From positions 124,001 through 188,000 of the forward strand of contig NZ_FQWZ01000008.1 in the NCBI RefSeq assembly GCF_900129825.1: a stretch of DNA of 64,000 bases. Direction: 5' to 3'. This document shows, one piece after another, positions 29,411 to 38,310 of this stretch. This stretch comes from Hydrocarboniphaga daqingensis. GTDB lineage: Bacteria; Pseudomonadota; Gammaproteobacteria; Nevskiales; Nevskiaceae. A program made the translations under genes and the position numbers. Position 1 is the stretch's first letter, and every line of letters begins with the position of its first letter. Under the pieces are notes generated by a model, which had not been told where the DNA came from, did no database searches, and saw only the letters and a program-made list of their open reading frames with translations.

Positions 29411-30211
29411 TTAAGAACCCGGCCAAGCCCAATGTTTTTGAAGGACTTGTTCAAGAATAATCTTGGTGCCGAAGTAAGCCAGAATCAGGATTCCGTAGCC
29501 CGAGAGCGCCCAACGGATCGCAATGCGTCCGCGCCAGCCATAGCGCCAGCGGCCCCACAGCAGCACGCCGAACACGATCCAGGCAATGATCGACAGCACG
29601 GTCTTGTGGGCCAGGTGCTGTGCCATCCAGTCCTCGACGAACCACAGGCCCGTCAGCAACGTCAGCGACAGCAGGCCAAAGCCAACCGCGACCATCTGGA
29701 ACAGCAGACGCTCCATCAGTTGCAGTGGCGGTAGATGGGAACTGCGGGAGGCCAGCGCGTGGCGGCGCAGCAGACGCTCTTGTATGGCCAGCGCAGCGGC
29801 CTGGACGGCCGCCAGCGTCAGCACGCCCGCCGCCAGCAACGAGATCAGGATATGCAGGCTCACCTGCCAGCTCAGCGGCTCGACCGCGCTGCGCGGCGAG
29901 GGCAACACGGCGGCGGCGGCAGCCAACATGCCCGCCAGCGGATAGATCAGCACGCCGTTGACGGCCACCGGCTCGCGGAAACTGAAAACCCACAGCAGCA
30001 GCGCCGATTGCCATGCGAACAGGGACAGCGCCTCGCTGACGCCGATATGCAGCGCACCGTCCAAAAACAGCTCGATCGACAGCGCGCCAGCATGGCTGGT
30101 CAAGGCCAGCGCCGCGGCCACCGTCAGCAGGCGCTGCCGGCGCCACGCCAACACGGCGGACGTCGCGTACAGGGCGCAGGCGAGGACGGTCAGGACGGAG
30201 GGTGACGGCAT
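29411..30211 (-). CDS. ypjD: YpjD-like inner-membrane protein, cytochrome c assembly (CcsA/HemX-like) family
   Basis: The product is about 266 residues with eight hydrophobic segments and matches the YpjD group of the cytochrome c assembly superfamily. I favour the ATG 30211 (MPSPSVLTVLACALYATSAV), which aligns with the E. coli start; an ATG ten codons earlier (30241) is possible. Histidines in HIGVSEALSLFAW, VSLHILISLLAAG and LAHKTVLSIIAW lie at membrane borders, as in heme-handling relatives. It is followed after 69 bases by the CorB-like gene and faces an MBL gene and ffh. Confidence 0.85.
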   Translation of the reverse strand: MPSPSVLTVLACALYATSAVLAWRRQRLLTVAAALALTSHAGALSIELFLDGALHIGVSEALSLFAWQSALLLWVFSFREPVAVNGVLIYPLAGMLAAAAAVLPSPRSAVEPLSWQVSLHILISLLAAGVLTLAAVQAAALAIQERLLRRHALASRSSHLPPLQLMERLLFQMVAVGFGLLSLTLLTGLWFVEDWMAQHLAHKTVLSIIAWIVFGVLLWGRWRYGWRGRIAIRWALSGYGILILAYFGTKIILEQVLQKHWAWPGS

Positions 30212-30325
30212 CAGATCAGAATACCGGTTTTTGATCGTCATTCGAGCCGGATTGGCGATGCGCGGCCCGGCGCGGGCCTGCTAGCATCCACACCTCTCAA
30301 TTGCCCGGCCCGAACCCGGAGTTCA

Positions 30326-31093
30326 ATGCGCATCAAGGTGCTGGGCTGCAGCGGCGGTGTGGGTCCTGGCCTGCGCACCACCAGCCTACTAATCGACGAC
30401 AGCATCCTGATCGACGCCGGAACCGGCGTCGGCGACTTGTCGCTTGCCCAGATGAGTGCCGTCACCGATTTGTACCTGACGCACTCGCATTTGGATCACA
30501 TCTGTGGCCTGGCGTTCATGGCCGACAACTTATTCGACCTGATCGAGCATCCGATCCGGGTCCACGCCAGCGCGCAGACGCTGGTGGCGCTGCGCAAGCA
30601 CATCTTCAACTGGATCATCTGGCCTGATTTCAGCCAGTTGCCGGACCCGGACCGGCCGATCATGCAGTTTCTGGAACTTGCGCCGCTTTCGCCGCAGTCG
30701 ACTCCCGGTGGTCTGACGGTGACCGCGTTCCCGGTTCATCACACGGTGCCGGCCGTCGGCTACAGCGTCGCGGGCCCCGGTGGGGTCTTTGCGTTCAGCG
30801 GCGACACGGATGCCTGCGACGATCTATGGACGTCGCTGAACGATCTGCCCCGCTTGGACCGCCTGATGATCGAAATCGCGTTTCCGAACGAGCAGGCCGA
30901 GTTGGGTATCGCATCGCGTCACTTCACGCCGGAACGGCTCGCAGCGCAATTGGCCCGGCTCCGCCACCGTCCGCAGCTGCTGCTGACCCATCACAAACCG
31001 GGTTATGAAGCGGTGATCGAAGCGCAATGCCGCCAAGCACTGGCGCACTGGGACTACCATCATCTGCGCCGCGGGGACGTCATCGATCTGTAG
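30326..31093 (+). CDS. MBL-fold hydrolase similar to class II cyclic-nucleotide phosphodiesterases
   Basis: The 255-residue product has the metal motif HSHLDH (His53, His55, Asp57, His58) followed by ICGLAFMADN, the hallmark of class II cAMP phosphodiesterases. Further ligands are VHHTVPAVGYS, SGDTD and LLTHHKPG. No signal peptide is seen, so it is likely cytosolic, while several relatives are periplasmic. The substrate could be cAMP or another phosphodiester and is not proven. It sits 84 bases upstream of ffh. Confidence 0.75.
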   Translation: MRIKVLGCSGGVGPGLRTTSLLIDDSILIDAGTGVGDLSLAQMSAVTDLYLTHSHLDHICGLAFMADNLFDLIEHPIRVHASAQTLVALRKHIFNWIIWPDFSQLPDPDRPIMQFLELAPLSPQSTPGGLTVTAFPVHHTVPAVGYSVAGPGGVFAFSGDTDACDDLWTSLNDLPRLDRLMIEIAFPNEQAELGIASRHFTPERLAAQLARLRHRPQLLLTHHKPGYEAVIEAQCRQALAHWDYHHLRRGDVIDL

Positions 31094-31177
31094 CCCTCGT
31101 CGCGTCGCGCGCGGTGAGGGTGGCCCTCGCCGTCGCGTACACTGCCGCCATCTACTGAAGCCGAGTTAGCAGCCCAC

Positions 31178-32542
31178 GTGTTCGAAAATCTGACCTCCCG
31201 CCTGACCCGCGTGCTCGATTCGATCCGCGGCCAAGGCCGCTTGACCGAAGAGCAGATCGCTGCCGCCGCCCGCGAATTGCGCATGGCGCTGCTGGAAGCC
31301 GACGTTGCGCTGCCGGTGATCAAGGACTTCATCGACAAGGTCAAAGAGCGGGCACTGGGTGCCGAGATCACCCAGTCGTTGACCCCCGGTCAGGCATTTC
31401 TACGCGTCGTCCAGTCCGAGCTGACGGCGACGCTCGGCGGTACCGCCGAGCCTTTGAATCTGCGTGCTCAGCCGCCGGCCGTGATCCTGATGGCCGGCTT
31501 GCAGGGGTCGGGCAAGACCACCACCACCGCCAAGCTGGCGCGTCGTCTGAAGCACGACGAAAAGAAGAACGTGATCGTCGTTTCCTGCGACGTGTACCGA
31601 CCGGCCGCCATCGAGCAGCTGCGGATCGTCGCGACGGCCGTCGGCGTCGACGTGTTTCCGTCCAGCGTCGGCCAGTCGCCCGTCGACATTGCCACCGCGG
31701 CACTGGCGCACGCCCGGCTGCAGTACGCCGACGTGCTGATCGTCGATACGGCCGGCCGTACGACGGTCGACCAGGACATGATGGCCGAGATCGCGCAGCT
31801 GCACGCCGCGCTCAACCCGGTCGAAACCCTGTTCGTCGTCGACTCGATGACCGGCCAGGATGCGGCCAAGACCGCACGCGCATTCGCCGATGCGCTGCCG
31901 CTGACCGGCGTCATTCTGACCAAGATCGACGGCGACTCTCGCGGCGGCGCTGCACTGTCGGTGCGCCAGGTCACCGGTCGACCGATCAAGTTCCTCGGCG
32001 TCGGCGAGAAGTCCGACAAGCTCGAAGTCTTCCACCCCGACCGCATCGCCAACCGCATCATCGGTCAGGGCGACATGCTGTCGCTGATCGAGGAAACCGC
32101 TAAGAAGGTCGACGCTGAAAAAGCCGCCAAACTCGCCAACAAGCTCAAGAGCAAGAAGAGCTTCGACCTGGAAGACTTCCGCGAGCAGATGCAGCAGGTT
32201 CAGAACATGGGCAGCATGGAATCGCTGATCGAGAAGCTGCCCGGCGGCGCCCAGATTCAGGCGCAGATGAAGAACGTCAACACCGCCAAGGAAATGGGCA
32301 AGGTCATCGCGATCATCAACTCGATGACGCCACAGGAACGAAAGTTCCCCGACCTGATCAAGGCCTCGCGCAAGCGCCGCATCGCGGCCGGCAGCGGCGT
32401 TCAGGTGCAGGACGTCAACAAGCTGATGCGCCAGTTTGAGACCACGCGCGACATGATGAAAAAAGTCATGAGCGGCGGCATGGCCAAGATGATGCGCAGT
32501 CTGGCGGGTCGGATGCCGCCGGGCATGATGCCGCGGCGGTAG
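31178..32542 (+). CDS. ffh: Ffh, signal recognition particle GTPase
   Basis: Ffh binds 4.5S RNA and the signal sequences of nascent membrane proteins. The 454-residue product has the N domain (about 1-90), the G domain with GLQGSGKTTTTAKLA, DTAGRT and TKIDGD, and a Met-rich M domain whose end reads MMKKVMSGGMAKMMRSLAGR. The start is GTG at 31178, giving MFENLTSRL. No better ATG is in frame. Confidence 0.97.
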   Translation: MFENLTSRLTRVLDSIRGQGRLTEEQIAAAARELRMALLEADVALPVIKDFIDKVKERALGAEITQSLTPGQAFLRVVQSELTATLGGTAEPLNLRAQPPAVILMAGLQGSGKTTTTAKLARRLKHDEKKNVIVVSCDVYRPAAIEQLRIVATAVGVDVFPSSVGQSPVDIATAALAHARLQYADVLIVDTAGRTTVDQDMMAEIAQLHAALNPVETLFVVDSMTGQDAAKTARAFADALPLTGVILTKIDGDSRGGAALSVRQVTGRPIKFLGVGEKSDKLEVFHPDRIANRIIGQGDMLSLIEETAKKVDAEKAAKLANKLKSKKSFDLEDFREQMQQVQNMGSMESLIEKLPGGAQIQAQMKNVNTAKEMGKVIAIINSMTPQERKFPDLIKASRKRRIAAGSGVQVQDVNKLMRQFETTRDMMKKVMSGGMAKMMRSLAGRMPPGMMPRR

Positions 32543-32555
32543 CCGCGCGGCTGCC

Positions 32556-33086
32556 ATGATGAGAGCCCGCACCCGGCTGGCTTTTGTGTTGGCGGCCTGC
32601 ATCGTCGGCAGCGCCGAAGCGGCGGCACCGTTCGTCGTCGGCATCGGCGACAAGGCACCCGAGGCAGCGGGCATCGTGCTGCAAGGGCCGCCCGGGACCA
32701 AGCTCAGCAGCTTGCGCGGCAAGATCGTGTTGGTGGATTTCTGGGCTTCTTATTGCGGGCCCTGCCTGCAGTCCATGCCGGAACTCAATGCGATGCGCGC
32801 CGAACTGTTCCGCGAAGGCTATGCCGGGCAGTTCGAGATCCTCTCGGTGGCCACCGACAGCGAGGTCGAAAAAGCGCGGCGATTCCTGCAGCGCGTGCAG
32901 GTCGATTTCCCGGTGGTGGCCGACCAAATCGGCATCGCGATCCAGACCTATAAATTGTGGCGCCTGCCGGCGACTTATCTGGTCGATCGCCGCGGCCACG
33001 TCAGCATGATCTACGCCGGCTACGGCCCGGGCTACACCGCCGACGTCAAGCAGCGCGTACTGGCCTTGCTCAAGCAGCCCTCGTGA
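32556..33086 (+). CDS. TlpA/ResA-like periplasmic thioredoxin
   Basis: The 176-residue product has a Sec signal (about 1-23, ending SAEA), a thioredoxin fold, and the active site WASYCGPC (Cys67, Cys70), with the cis-proline in RLPATYLV. Such proteins reduce or exchange disulfides in the periplasm, often in cytochrome c maturation; the nearby YpjD-like gene fits this but does not prove it. The start ATG lies 13 bases after the ffh stop. Confidence 0.88.
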   Translation: MMRARTRLAFVLAACIVGSAEAAAPFVVGIGDKAPEAAGIVLQGPPGTKLSSLRGKIVLVDFWASYCGPCLQSMPELNAMRAELFREGYAGQFEILSVATDSEVEKARRFLQRVQVDFPVVADQIGIAIQTYKLWRLPATYLVDRRGHVSMIYAGYGPGYTADVKQRVLALLKQPS

Positions 33087-33136
33087 TCGCGGGTGGTCTG
33101 ACGCAGCTGGTCCGGACACGGGTTTGTGTCATTAGC

Positions 33137-33164
33137 TTCACATTTGCGGATTAGTCGCTACAAT
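33137..33164 (+). promoter_or_regulatory. Sigma-70 promoter of the rpsP operon
   Basis: TTCACA (33137-33142, 5 of 6) and TACAAT (33159-33164, 5 of 6) lie 16 bases apart and are followed by the GC-rich ACGCGCCC. Initiation near 33171 gives a leader of about 55 nt before rpsP. Confidence 0.7.
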
Positions 33165-33224
33165 ACGCGCCCTTTGACGGCCCGGACCGGGTTGTCGGCA
33201 TGGTTTACAGAGGCTGGATTGACG

Positions 33225-33482
33225 ATGGTAAAGATTCGTTTGGCTCGCGGCGGCGCCAAGAAGCGCCCGTTCTACCACGTGGTGGCGACCGAGAGCCGTA
33301 GCTCGCGCGACGGCCGTTTCATCGAACGCCTCGGCTACTACAACCCGAGCGCCCGCGGCGGCGAACAGAAGCTGGTGCTGGATACGGCCCGCGTCGACTA
33401 CTGGACCCAGAACGGCGCCCAGGTGTCCGAGCGCGTTGCCTATCTGGTCAAGACGGCTCCGGCCGCGACGCCGGCAGCCTAA
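33225..33482 (+). CDS. rpsP: Ribosomal protein bS16
   Basis: bS16 is a small-subunit protein needed for 30S assembly. The ATG at 33225 gives [20 protein letters not shown], the universal start, and a length of 85 residues. The longer open frame upstream crosses the promoter. rimM follows after 11 bases, beginning the standard rpsP-rimM-trmD-rplS operon. Confidence 0.98.
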   Translation: MVKIRLARGGAKKRPFYHVVATESRSSRDGRFIERLGYYNPSARGGEQKLVLDTARVDYWTQNGAQVSERVAYLVKTAPAATPAA

Positions 33483-33493
33483 GGTCTGATGCC

Positions 33494-34009
33494 GTGCGGC
33501 GGCTGGTGCTGGGCCGCATCGCCGGCGTCTACGGTGTTCGGGGTTGGGTCAAGCTGCGTTCATCGACCCGACCGATCGAAAACCTGCTGGATTACCCGCG
33601 CTGGTGGTTGGTGCATCAGGGGCGGGAAATCGAGACGACCCTGATCGAAGGCCGTAACCATGGTGACGGCTTGGTGGCCCAGATCGGCGATGCCAATGGC
33701 AAGCTGATCGACGACCGAGACGTTGCGGCCAGCCTGATCGGTGCCGAGATTCACGTGGCACGCGACGAATTGCCCGAGCCGGAAGAAGGCCAGTACTACT
33801 GGTTCGATCTGATCGGTCTGGCCGTTGTCAACGAGGAAGGGGTCGACTTGGGCCGGGTCGACAGCTTGACCAGCAACGGCGCACAGGACGTGCTCGTCAT
33901 CAAGCAGGGAGAGGTCGAAAGGCTGATTCCGTTCGTCAAGGGGCCGATCATCAAGTCGGTGTCGCTCGACGAGCAGCGAATCGTCGCCGACTGGCAGCCG
34001 GATTACTGA
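33494..34009 (+). CDS. rimM: RimM, 16S rRNA processing / 30S maturation factor
   Basis: RimM assists assembly of the 30S head by binding uS19. The 171-residue product has the N-terminal RimM domain with LGRIAGVYGVRGWVKL and a C-terminal PRC-barrel with EEGQYYWFDLIGLAV and RLIPFVKGPIIKSV. The start is GTG at 33494, with AAGG nine bases before. The stop overlaps the trmD ATG (TGATG). Confidence 0.96.
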   Translation: MRRLVLGRIAGVYGVRGWVKLRSSTRPIENLLDYPRWWLVHQGREIETTLIEGRNHGDGLVAQIGDANGKLIDDRDVAASLIGAEIHVARDELPEPEEGQYYWFDLIGLAVVNEEGVDLGRVDSLTSNGAQDVLVIKQGEVERLIPFVKGPIIKSVSLDEQRIVADWQPDY

Positions 34010-34761
34010 TGAAGATTGAAGTGCTGACGCTGTTCCCCGAGTTGGTGGAACAGGTCGGAGCCTTCGGCATGCCGAGGGTAGCGGTAGAGCGGGGTGCGTT
34101 GCAGTTGAGCGGTCGGCAACTGCGCGATTTCAGCGGAAACCGCTGGCGTCGCGTCGATGAACGCACCTACGGCGGTGGGCCGGGCATGGTGCTGCAGGCC
34201 GAGCCGCTGGCGCAGGCGATCGAGGCAGCGAGAGTTGCCGTCGGACCTGCCAAGGTGGTGTTGATGTCGCCGCAGGGCGAGCGCTACGACCAGGCTTGGG
34301 CGGAGCGCCTGAGTCGCGAGCCCGCGTTGATTCTGGTTTGCGGTCGCTACGAAGGCATCGACGAGCGGGTAATGCCGCAGGTTGATGTGGAGTTGTCGGT
34401 AGGCGACTACGTGCTCAGCGGTGGGGAACTGGCCGCCATGCTCGTGGTCGACAGCATCGCGAGATTGCTGCCGGGTGTGTTGGGAGACGAGCAGTCTGCC
34501 GCGAGTGATTCGTTTTCGGACGGCTTGCTCGACCACCCGCACTATTCGCGGCCGGAAGTCTGGCGTGACCAAGCGGTGCCCGAGATTTTGATGAGCGGTG
34601 ACCACGCGGCGATTCGTCGCTGGCGCCGGAAGCAAGGGCTGGAGCGGACGCTGTTGCGTCGCCCGGACCTACTGGATTCACTGAAGTTGGATGCGGAACA
34701 GATCAAACTGCTCCGTGAAATCATTACTGAGCAGTTGCACGAGCAGGAAGGCAGAACATGA
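34009..34761 (+). CDS. trmD: TrmD, tRNA (guanine-37-N1)-methyltransferase
   Basis: TrmD methylates G37 next to the anticodon and prevents frameshifting. The 250-residue product is a SPOUT methyltransferase with the trefoil-knot segments [12 protein letters not shown] and [13 protein letters not shown], and the N-terminal TLFPELVEQ. It overlaps rimM by one base and rplS by four. Confidence 0.97.
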   Translation: MKIEVLTLFPELVEQVGAFGMPRVAVERGALQLSGRQLRDFSGNRWRRVDERTYGGGPGMVLQAEPLAQAIEAARVAVGPAKVVLMSPQGERYDQAWAERLSREPALILVCGRYEGIDERVMPQVDVELSVGDYVLSGGELAAMLVVDSIARLLPGVLGDEQSAASDSFSDGLLDHPHYSRPEVWRDQAVPEILMSGDHAAIRRWRRKQGLERTLLRRPDLLDSLKLDAEQIKLLREIITEQLHEQEGRT

Positions 34762-35117
34762 GCATGAGCATGAGCAAGATCATCCAGGCGATCGACGCCG
34801 AGCAGATGAGCAAGGTCGTTCCGGCGTTCAACCCGGGCGACACGATCGAAGTCAAGGTCAAGGTCAAGGAAGGCGACCGCGAGCGTCTGCAGGCGTTCGA
34901 AGGCGTCGTGATCGCCAAGCGCTCGCGCGGCCTGAACTCGGCCTTCACGGTCCGTAAGATCAGCCATGGCGAAGGCGTCGAGCGCGTGTTCCAGACCTAC
35001 AGCCCGCAGGTCGCCGAAATCACCGTCAAGCGCCGCGGCGACGTGGTTCGCTCCAAGCTGTACTATCTGCGTAACCTGCAGGGTCGCGCTGCCCGCATCA
35101 AGGAAAAGCTGGGCTAG
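34758..35117 (+). CDS. rplS: Ribosomal protein bL19
   Basis: bL19 lies at the interface of the ribosomal subunits. The 119-residue product contains [20 protein letters not shown] and RVQ-type contacts through [18 protein letters not shown]. Three in-frame ATGs lie in the repeated ATGAGC (giving MSMSMSK). The first is chosen because AGGAAGG is six bases upstream and it overlaps the trmD stop. A terminator follows. Confidence 0.97.
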   Translation: MSMSMSKIIQAIDAEQMSKVVPAFNPGDTIEVKVKVKEGDRERLQAFEGVVIAKRSRGLNSAFTVRKISHGEGVERVFQTYSPQVAEITVKRRGDVVRSKLYYLRNLQGRAARIKEKLG

Positions 35118-35168
35118 TCCACGGCGGGCGGCGATATTGCCGCTCGCTGTTGGCCCCGTTGTTCTGAA

Positions 35169-35198
35169 GCCCGCCCGGCTTGCCGGTGCGGGCTTTTT
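35169..35198 (+). terminator. Rho-independent terminator of the rpsP operon
   Basis: GCCCGC-CCGGC-TT-GCCGG-(T)-GCGGGC (35169-35193) forms an 11-pair stem with one bulged T, followed by a run of five T (35194-35198). It is 51 bases after the rplS stop. Confidence 0.88.
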
Positions 35199-35234
35199 GC
35201 GTGTTTGCGGTGTTCATCCAGCCTGGTGCCCCCT

Positions 35235-35262
35235 CTTGAATGACTTCGCCGGGGCCCCATTC
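35235..35262 (+). promoter_or_regulatory. Heat-shock (sigma-32) promoter of htpG
   Basis: CTTGAA (35235-35240), 14 bases, then CCCCATTC (35255-35262). This matches the sigma-32 consensus CTTGAA-N13-15-CCCCATNT at every fixed position except the last. No sigma-70 -10 is evident in the same gap. Initiation would fall near 35268, about 33 bases before the htpG ATG. Confidence 0.8.
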
Positions 35263-35300
35263 AGGCTGCACCCTTATCGTTGACGGAGAAACGACCCCCC

Positions 35301-37166
35301 ATGACCGCCGAACGCCACGAATTCCAGGCTGAGACGCGCTCCCTGCTGCGCCTGATGATCCACTCGATGTACTCGAACAAGGAAATCTTCTTGCGCGAGT
35401 TGATCAGCAATGCCAGCGATGCCTGCGACAAGCTGCGCTTCATCGCCACGCAGAATCCGGAGCTGATCGGCGACGCGGAGCTGGCGGTCGAGCTGGTGGC
35501 CGACAAGTTCACCAATACGCTGACGATTCGCGATAACGGCATCGGCATGTCGCGAGAGGATGTGGTCGACAACCTCGGCACGATCGCGCGTTCCGGTACC
35601 AAGAAGTTCATGGAATCGCTGTCGGGCGATCAAGCGCGGGATACGCAGCTGATCGGCCAGTTCGGCGTCGGCTTTTACTCGGCGTTCATCGTCGCCGACA
35701 AGGTCACCGTCAACACGCGGCGTTATGACGCGGCCGAGGCCGTGGTCTGGGAGTCCACCGGCGAGGGCGATTACACGATCGGCGTTGGCGACAAGGCCGC
35801 GCGTGGCACCGAAGTCGTGCTGCATCTGCGCGACGATGAAAAGGAGTTTCTCGAAGAGCCGCGGCTGTCGGAGATCGTCCGCAAGTACTCCGACCATATC
35901 GGCTTGCCGATCAAGCTGATCCGCAAGGAGGGCGAGCCCGAGACGATTAATCAGGCGCGCGCGCTGTGGACGCGGCCCAAGTCCGAAATCAGTGACGAGG
36001 ACTACACCAGTTTCTACGAGCATCTGAGTCACGACTACGAGGCGCCGCTGGCCTGGACGCACCAGAAGGTCGAAGGCAACCTCGAATACACGTCGCTGCT
36101 GTACATCCCCAAGCGCGCGCCGTTCGATATGTGGGATCGTGAGCAGCAGCGCGGTGTGAAGTTGTACGTCAAGCGCGTCTTCATCATGGACCGCGCGGCC
36201 GAGCTGCTGCCGCCTTACCTGCGCTTCGTGCGTGGCTTGGTCGATACGGCCGACCTGCCGCTGAACGTGTCGCGCGAAATCCTGCAAGGCAACCGCACCG
36301 TCGACAAGATTCGCGCCGCGCTGGTCAAGCGCGTGCTCGACCTGCTCGACGACTTGGCAGCCAACAAGCCCGATGACTTCAAGACCTTCTGGAGCCAGTT
36401 CGGCAAGGTGCTCAAGGAAGGTATCGTCGAAGATCACGCCAATCGTGATCGCATCGCCAAGCTGCTGCGCTTTGCCAGCACCACGGCGCCGGATACGGCC
36501 AGCGTATCCCTGGACGAGTATCTGGGCCGCATGCCCGAAGCGCAGGAAAAGATCCTGTATCTGACCGGTGAGAGCCTCAGCGCACTGCGCAACAGCCCGC
36601 ATCTGGAAGGCTTCCGGAAGGCCGGCTTCGAAGTGTTGCTGTTGTCGGACCGAATCGACGAATGGGTCGTCGGCCACCTGACCGAGTATCAGGGCAAGAA
36701 GCTGGAATCGGCCGCGCGCGGTGATGCGGCGGCTGCCGGCAAGATCGAAACCTTCGACAAGGCCAAGCACGAACTCGAATTCAAGGACGTGCTCGATCGT
36801 CTGCCCAAGGCGCTGAACGAGCGCGTCGCCAGTGCCCGCGTTTCGGCGCGACTGACCGAGTCGCCGTCGTGCTTGGTGGCACCGGAGCACGGCCTTTCGC
36901 GCCAGTTGATCGAAATCCTCAAGCAGAGCGGCGAGGGCGCGCCCGACATCAAGCCGATCCTCGAACTCAATCCCGAACATCCGCTGGTGGGGCGACTGAA
37001 GGATGCGGGTAGCGACGAGGCGGCCTTCGTCGATCTGGCGGAGATTTTGTACGGCCAGGCGGTGCTGGCCGAGGGCGGGCAGCTGGAAGACCCGGCCGGC
37101 TTCGTCAAGCGGCTGAACAAGCTGATCCTCGGCCAGACCGGCACCAGCAAGATCCTGCTCGGCTGA
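35301..37166 (+). CDS. htpG: HtpG, Hsp90-family chaperone
   Basis: HtpG is the bacterial Hsp90, an ATP-dependent cytosolic chaperone. The 621-residue product has the GHKL ATPase domain with ELISNASDACDKLRF, DNGIGM and GQFGVGFYSAF, the middle domain with NVSREILQGN, and the C-terminal dimerisation domain. I use ATG 35301 (MTAERHEFQAETRSLLRLM); a TTG at 35280 would add seven residues. The promoter just upstream is of the heat-shock type. Confidence 0.97.
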   Translation: MTAERHEFQAETRSLLRLMIHSMYSNKEIFLRELISNASDACDKLRFIATQNPELIGDAELAVELVADKFTNTLTIRDNGIGMSREDVVDNLGTIARSGTKKFMESLSGDQARDTQLIGQFGVGFYSAFIVADKVTVNTRRYDAAEAVVWESTGEGDYTIGVGDKAARGTEVVLHLRDDEKEFLEEPRLSEIVRKYSDHIGLPIKLIRKEGEPETINQARALWTRPKSEISDEDYTSFYEHLSHDYEAPLAWTHQKVEGNLEYTSLLYIPKRAPFDMWDREQQRGVKLYVKRVFIMDRAAELLPPYLRFVRGLVDTADLPLNVSREILQGNRTVDKIRAALVKRVLDLLDDLAANKPDDFKTFWSQFGKVLKEGIVEDHANRDRIAKLLRFASTTAPDTASVSLDEYLGRMPEAQEKILYLTGESLSALRNSPHLEGFRKAGFEVLLLSDRIDEWVVGHLTEYQGKKLESAARGDAAAAGKIETFDKAKHELEFKDVLDRLPKALNERVASARVSARLTESPSCLVAPEHGLSRQLIEILKQSGEGAPDIKPILELNPEHPLVGRLKDAGSDEAAFVDLAEILYGQAVLAEGGQLEDPAGFVKRLNKLILGQTGTSKILLG

Positions 37167-37179
37167 CCGATCGCAGATT

Positions 37180-37211
37180 CCGGGCGGCGGCTCGTCAGAG
37201 CCGCTTCCCGG
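37180..37211. terminator. Strong hairpin between convergent htpG and NlpC/P60 genes
   Basis: CCGGG-CG-GCGGCTC-GTCA-GAGCCGC-TT-CCCGG forms a 12-pair stem with a symmetric two-by-two internal loop. It lies 13 bases after the htpG stop and 10 bases after the end of the opposite gene, so it may stop both transcripts. There is no T-run on either side. Confidence 0.5.
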
Positions 37212-37220
37212 CACGCGCCG

Positions 37221-37694
37221 CTACGGGATCACGCGGACGACGTCGACGAAACGCTTGGTCCACGACGGATCGTCGACGCGGGCAACCATCACCTTGCGGC
37301 CGTTCACCGGCGCATGCACGGCTTTGCCTTCGCCCAGATAGATCGCAACGTGGTCGACGCCCCGTCCGCGGCCAAACCGATAGAACAGCAGATCGCCCGG
37401 TTGCGCCTGCTTCAGTGGTACGGTCTTGCCGAACGCGTGCTGCTCCGACGTCGAACGTGGCAGTCCGACGCCGGACTGTCCATAGACATAGCGGGCCAAG
37501 CCACTGCAATCGAAGCCATCCGGAGTCGTACCACCGTAGCGGTACGGACGCCCGACCTGACCGAGTGCCTCCAGCACGATCTCGCGACGTGTCTCGCTGA
37601 TCTCGTTGGGCAGCGGTCGATGGCCAAAATTGGCGCAACCGCCGAGCAGGCCCAGCGTCAACAGCAAAGCGATCAGGAGGGCGCGGTGAAGCAA
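37221..37694 (-). CDS. NlpC/P60-family lipoprotein, putative peptidoglycan endopeptidase
   Basis: The product carries the NlpC/P60 catalytic set: Cys63 in FDCSGL, His115 in GVDHVAIYLG and His127 in VHAPVNG. Such enzymes cut the D-Glu-mDAP bond in cell-wall peptides. I choose a TTG start at 37694, four bases after the GST stop, because it gives a compact lipoprotein signal ending LLGGC (Cys20). Alternative GTG starts up to 37781 would put about 29 Arg/Ser-rich residues ahead of the signal and would overlap the GST gene. Expected length is 157. Confidence 0.8.
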   Translation of the reverse strand: MLHRALLIALLLTLGLLGGCANFGHRPLPNEISETRREIVLEALGQVGRPYRYGGTTPDGFDCSGLARYVYGQSGVGLPRSTSEQHAFGKTVPLKQAQPGDLLFYRFGRGRGVDHVAIYLGEGKAVHAPVNGRKVMVARVDDPSWTKRFVDVVRVIP

Positions 37695-37698
37695 GGCG

Positions 37699-38310
37699 CT
37701 AAACCACCGGCGGCTGGCTTCGGACCATCGCCGCGCGCTGGGCGAACGCGGTATACCACGAGGCCAACGGCTCACGGCCACGGCGCCATTCGATGTACGG
37801 CATGCGCAGATCGAGATAACCCAGCGCCACGCCGATCGTGATCTCGACGATGCTCGGCGCCTCGGGTTCGAAGTCGGCCGTTTCCTGGTTGAGCAAATCG
37901 AGCGCGCGCTCGATCAGCGCAGCCTGGCGATCCAGGAACACCGTGTACACGATGCTTTCAGGGCGACGCTTTTCCATCACCGTGGCCACGGCGGCATCGA
38001 TGATGCCGTCGGCGATCTTCTCGCGCCGCAGTGCCGCCCAGCGCTTGCTGCCGCGCGGCAGCGCGGTCACACCACGGCCGCGTGTCAGCAGGTACTCGAC
38101 GATCAAGCCCGAATCGGGCAACGCTTCGCCGCGTTCGGTTACCAACACGGGGATTTTCGACAGCGGATTGATGCTGAGCAGTTCGGGTGGAGAACCGTGT
38201 GGGTCGACCTGGATCTCATCGATCAGGTCGGTAAGCCCCAGTTCGGCAGCGACAACGCGGACCTTGCGTGCATAGGGAGACGTAGGGCTGCTGTACAGCT
38301 TCATCTTCAT
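37699..38310 (-). CDS. Glutathione S-transferase family protein
   Basis: The 203-residue product has the canonical GST layout. The N-terminal thioredoxin-like domain contains LYSSPTSPYARKVRVVAAEL, NPLSKIPVL with the cis-Pro, and EALPDSGLIVEYL with the Glu/Asp-Ser glutathione site. An all-helical C-terminal domain follows (about 90-203). The start MKMKLYSSPTSP at 38310 is usual for the group. The NlpC/P60 gene follows immediately. The substrate is unknown. Confidence 0.85.
   Translation of the reverse strand: MKMKLYSSPTSPYARKVRVVAAELGLTDLIDEIQVDPHGSPPELLSINPLSKIPVLVTERGEALPDSGLIVEYLLTRGRGVTALPRGSKRWAALRREKIADGIIDAAVATVMEKRRPESIVYTVFLDRQAALIERALDLLNQETADFEPEAPSIVEITIGVALGYLDLRMPYIEWRRGREPLASWYTAFAQRAAMVRSQPPVV

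Noticed and set aside
35274-37214. A 646-residue minus-strand frame opposite htpG
   Set aside because: It mirrors htpG in antisense. Long antisense frames are common in high-GC genes with biased third positions, and it matches no family I recognise.
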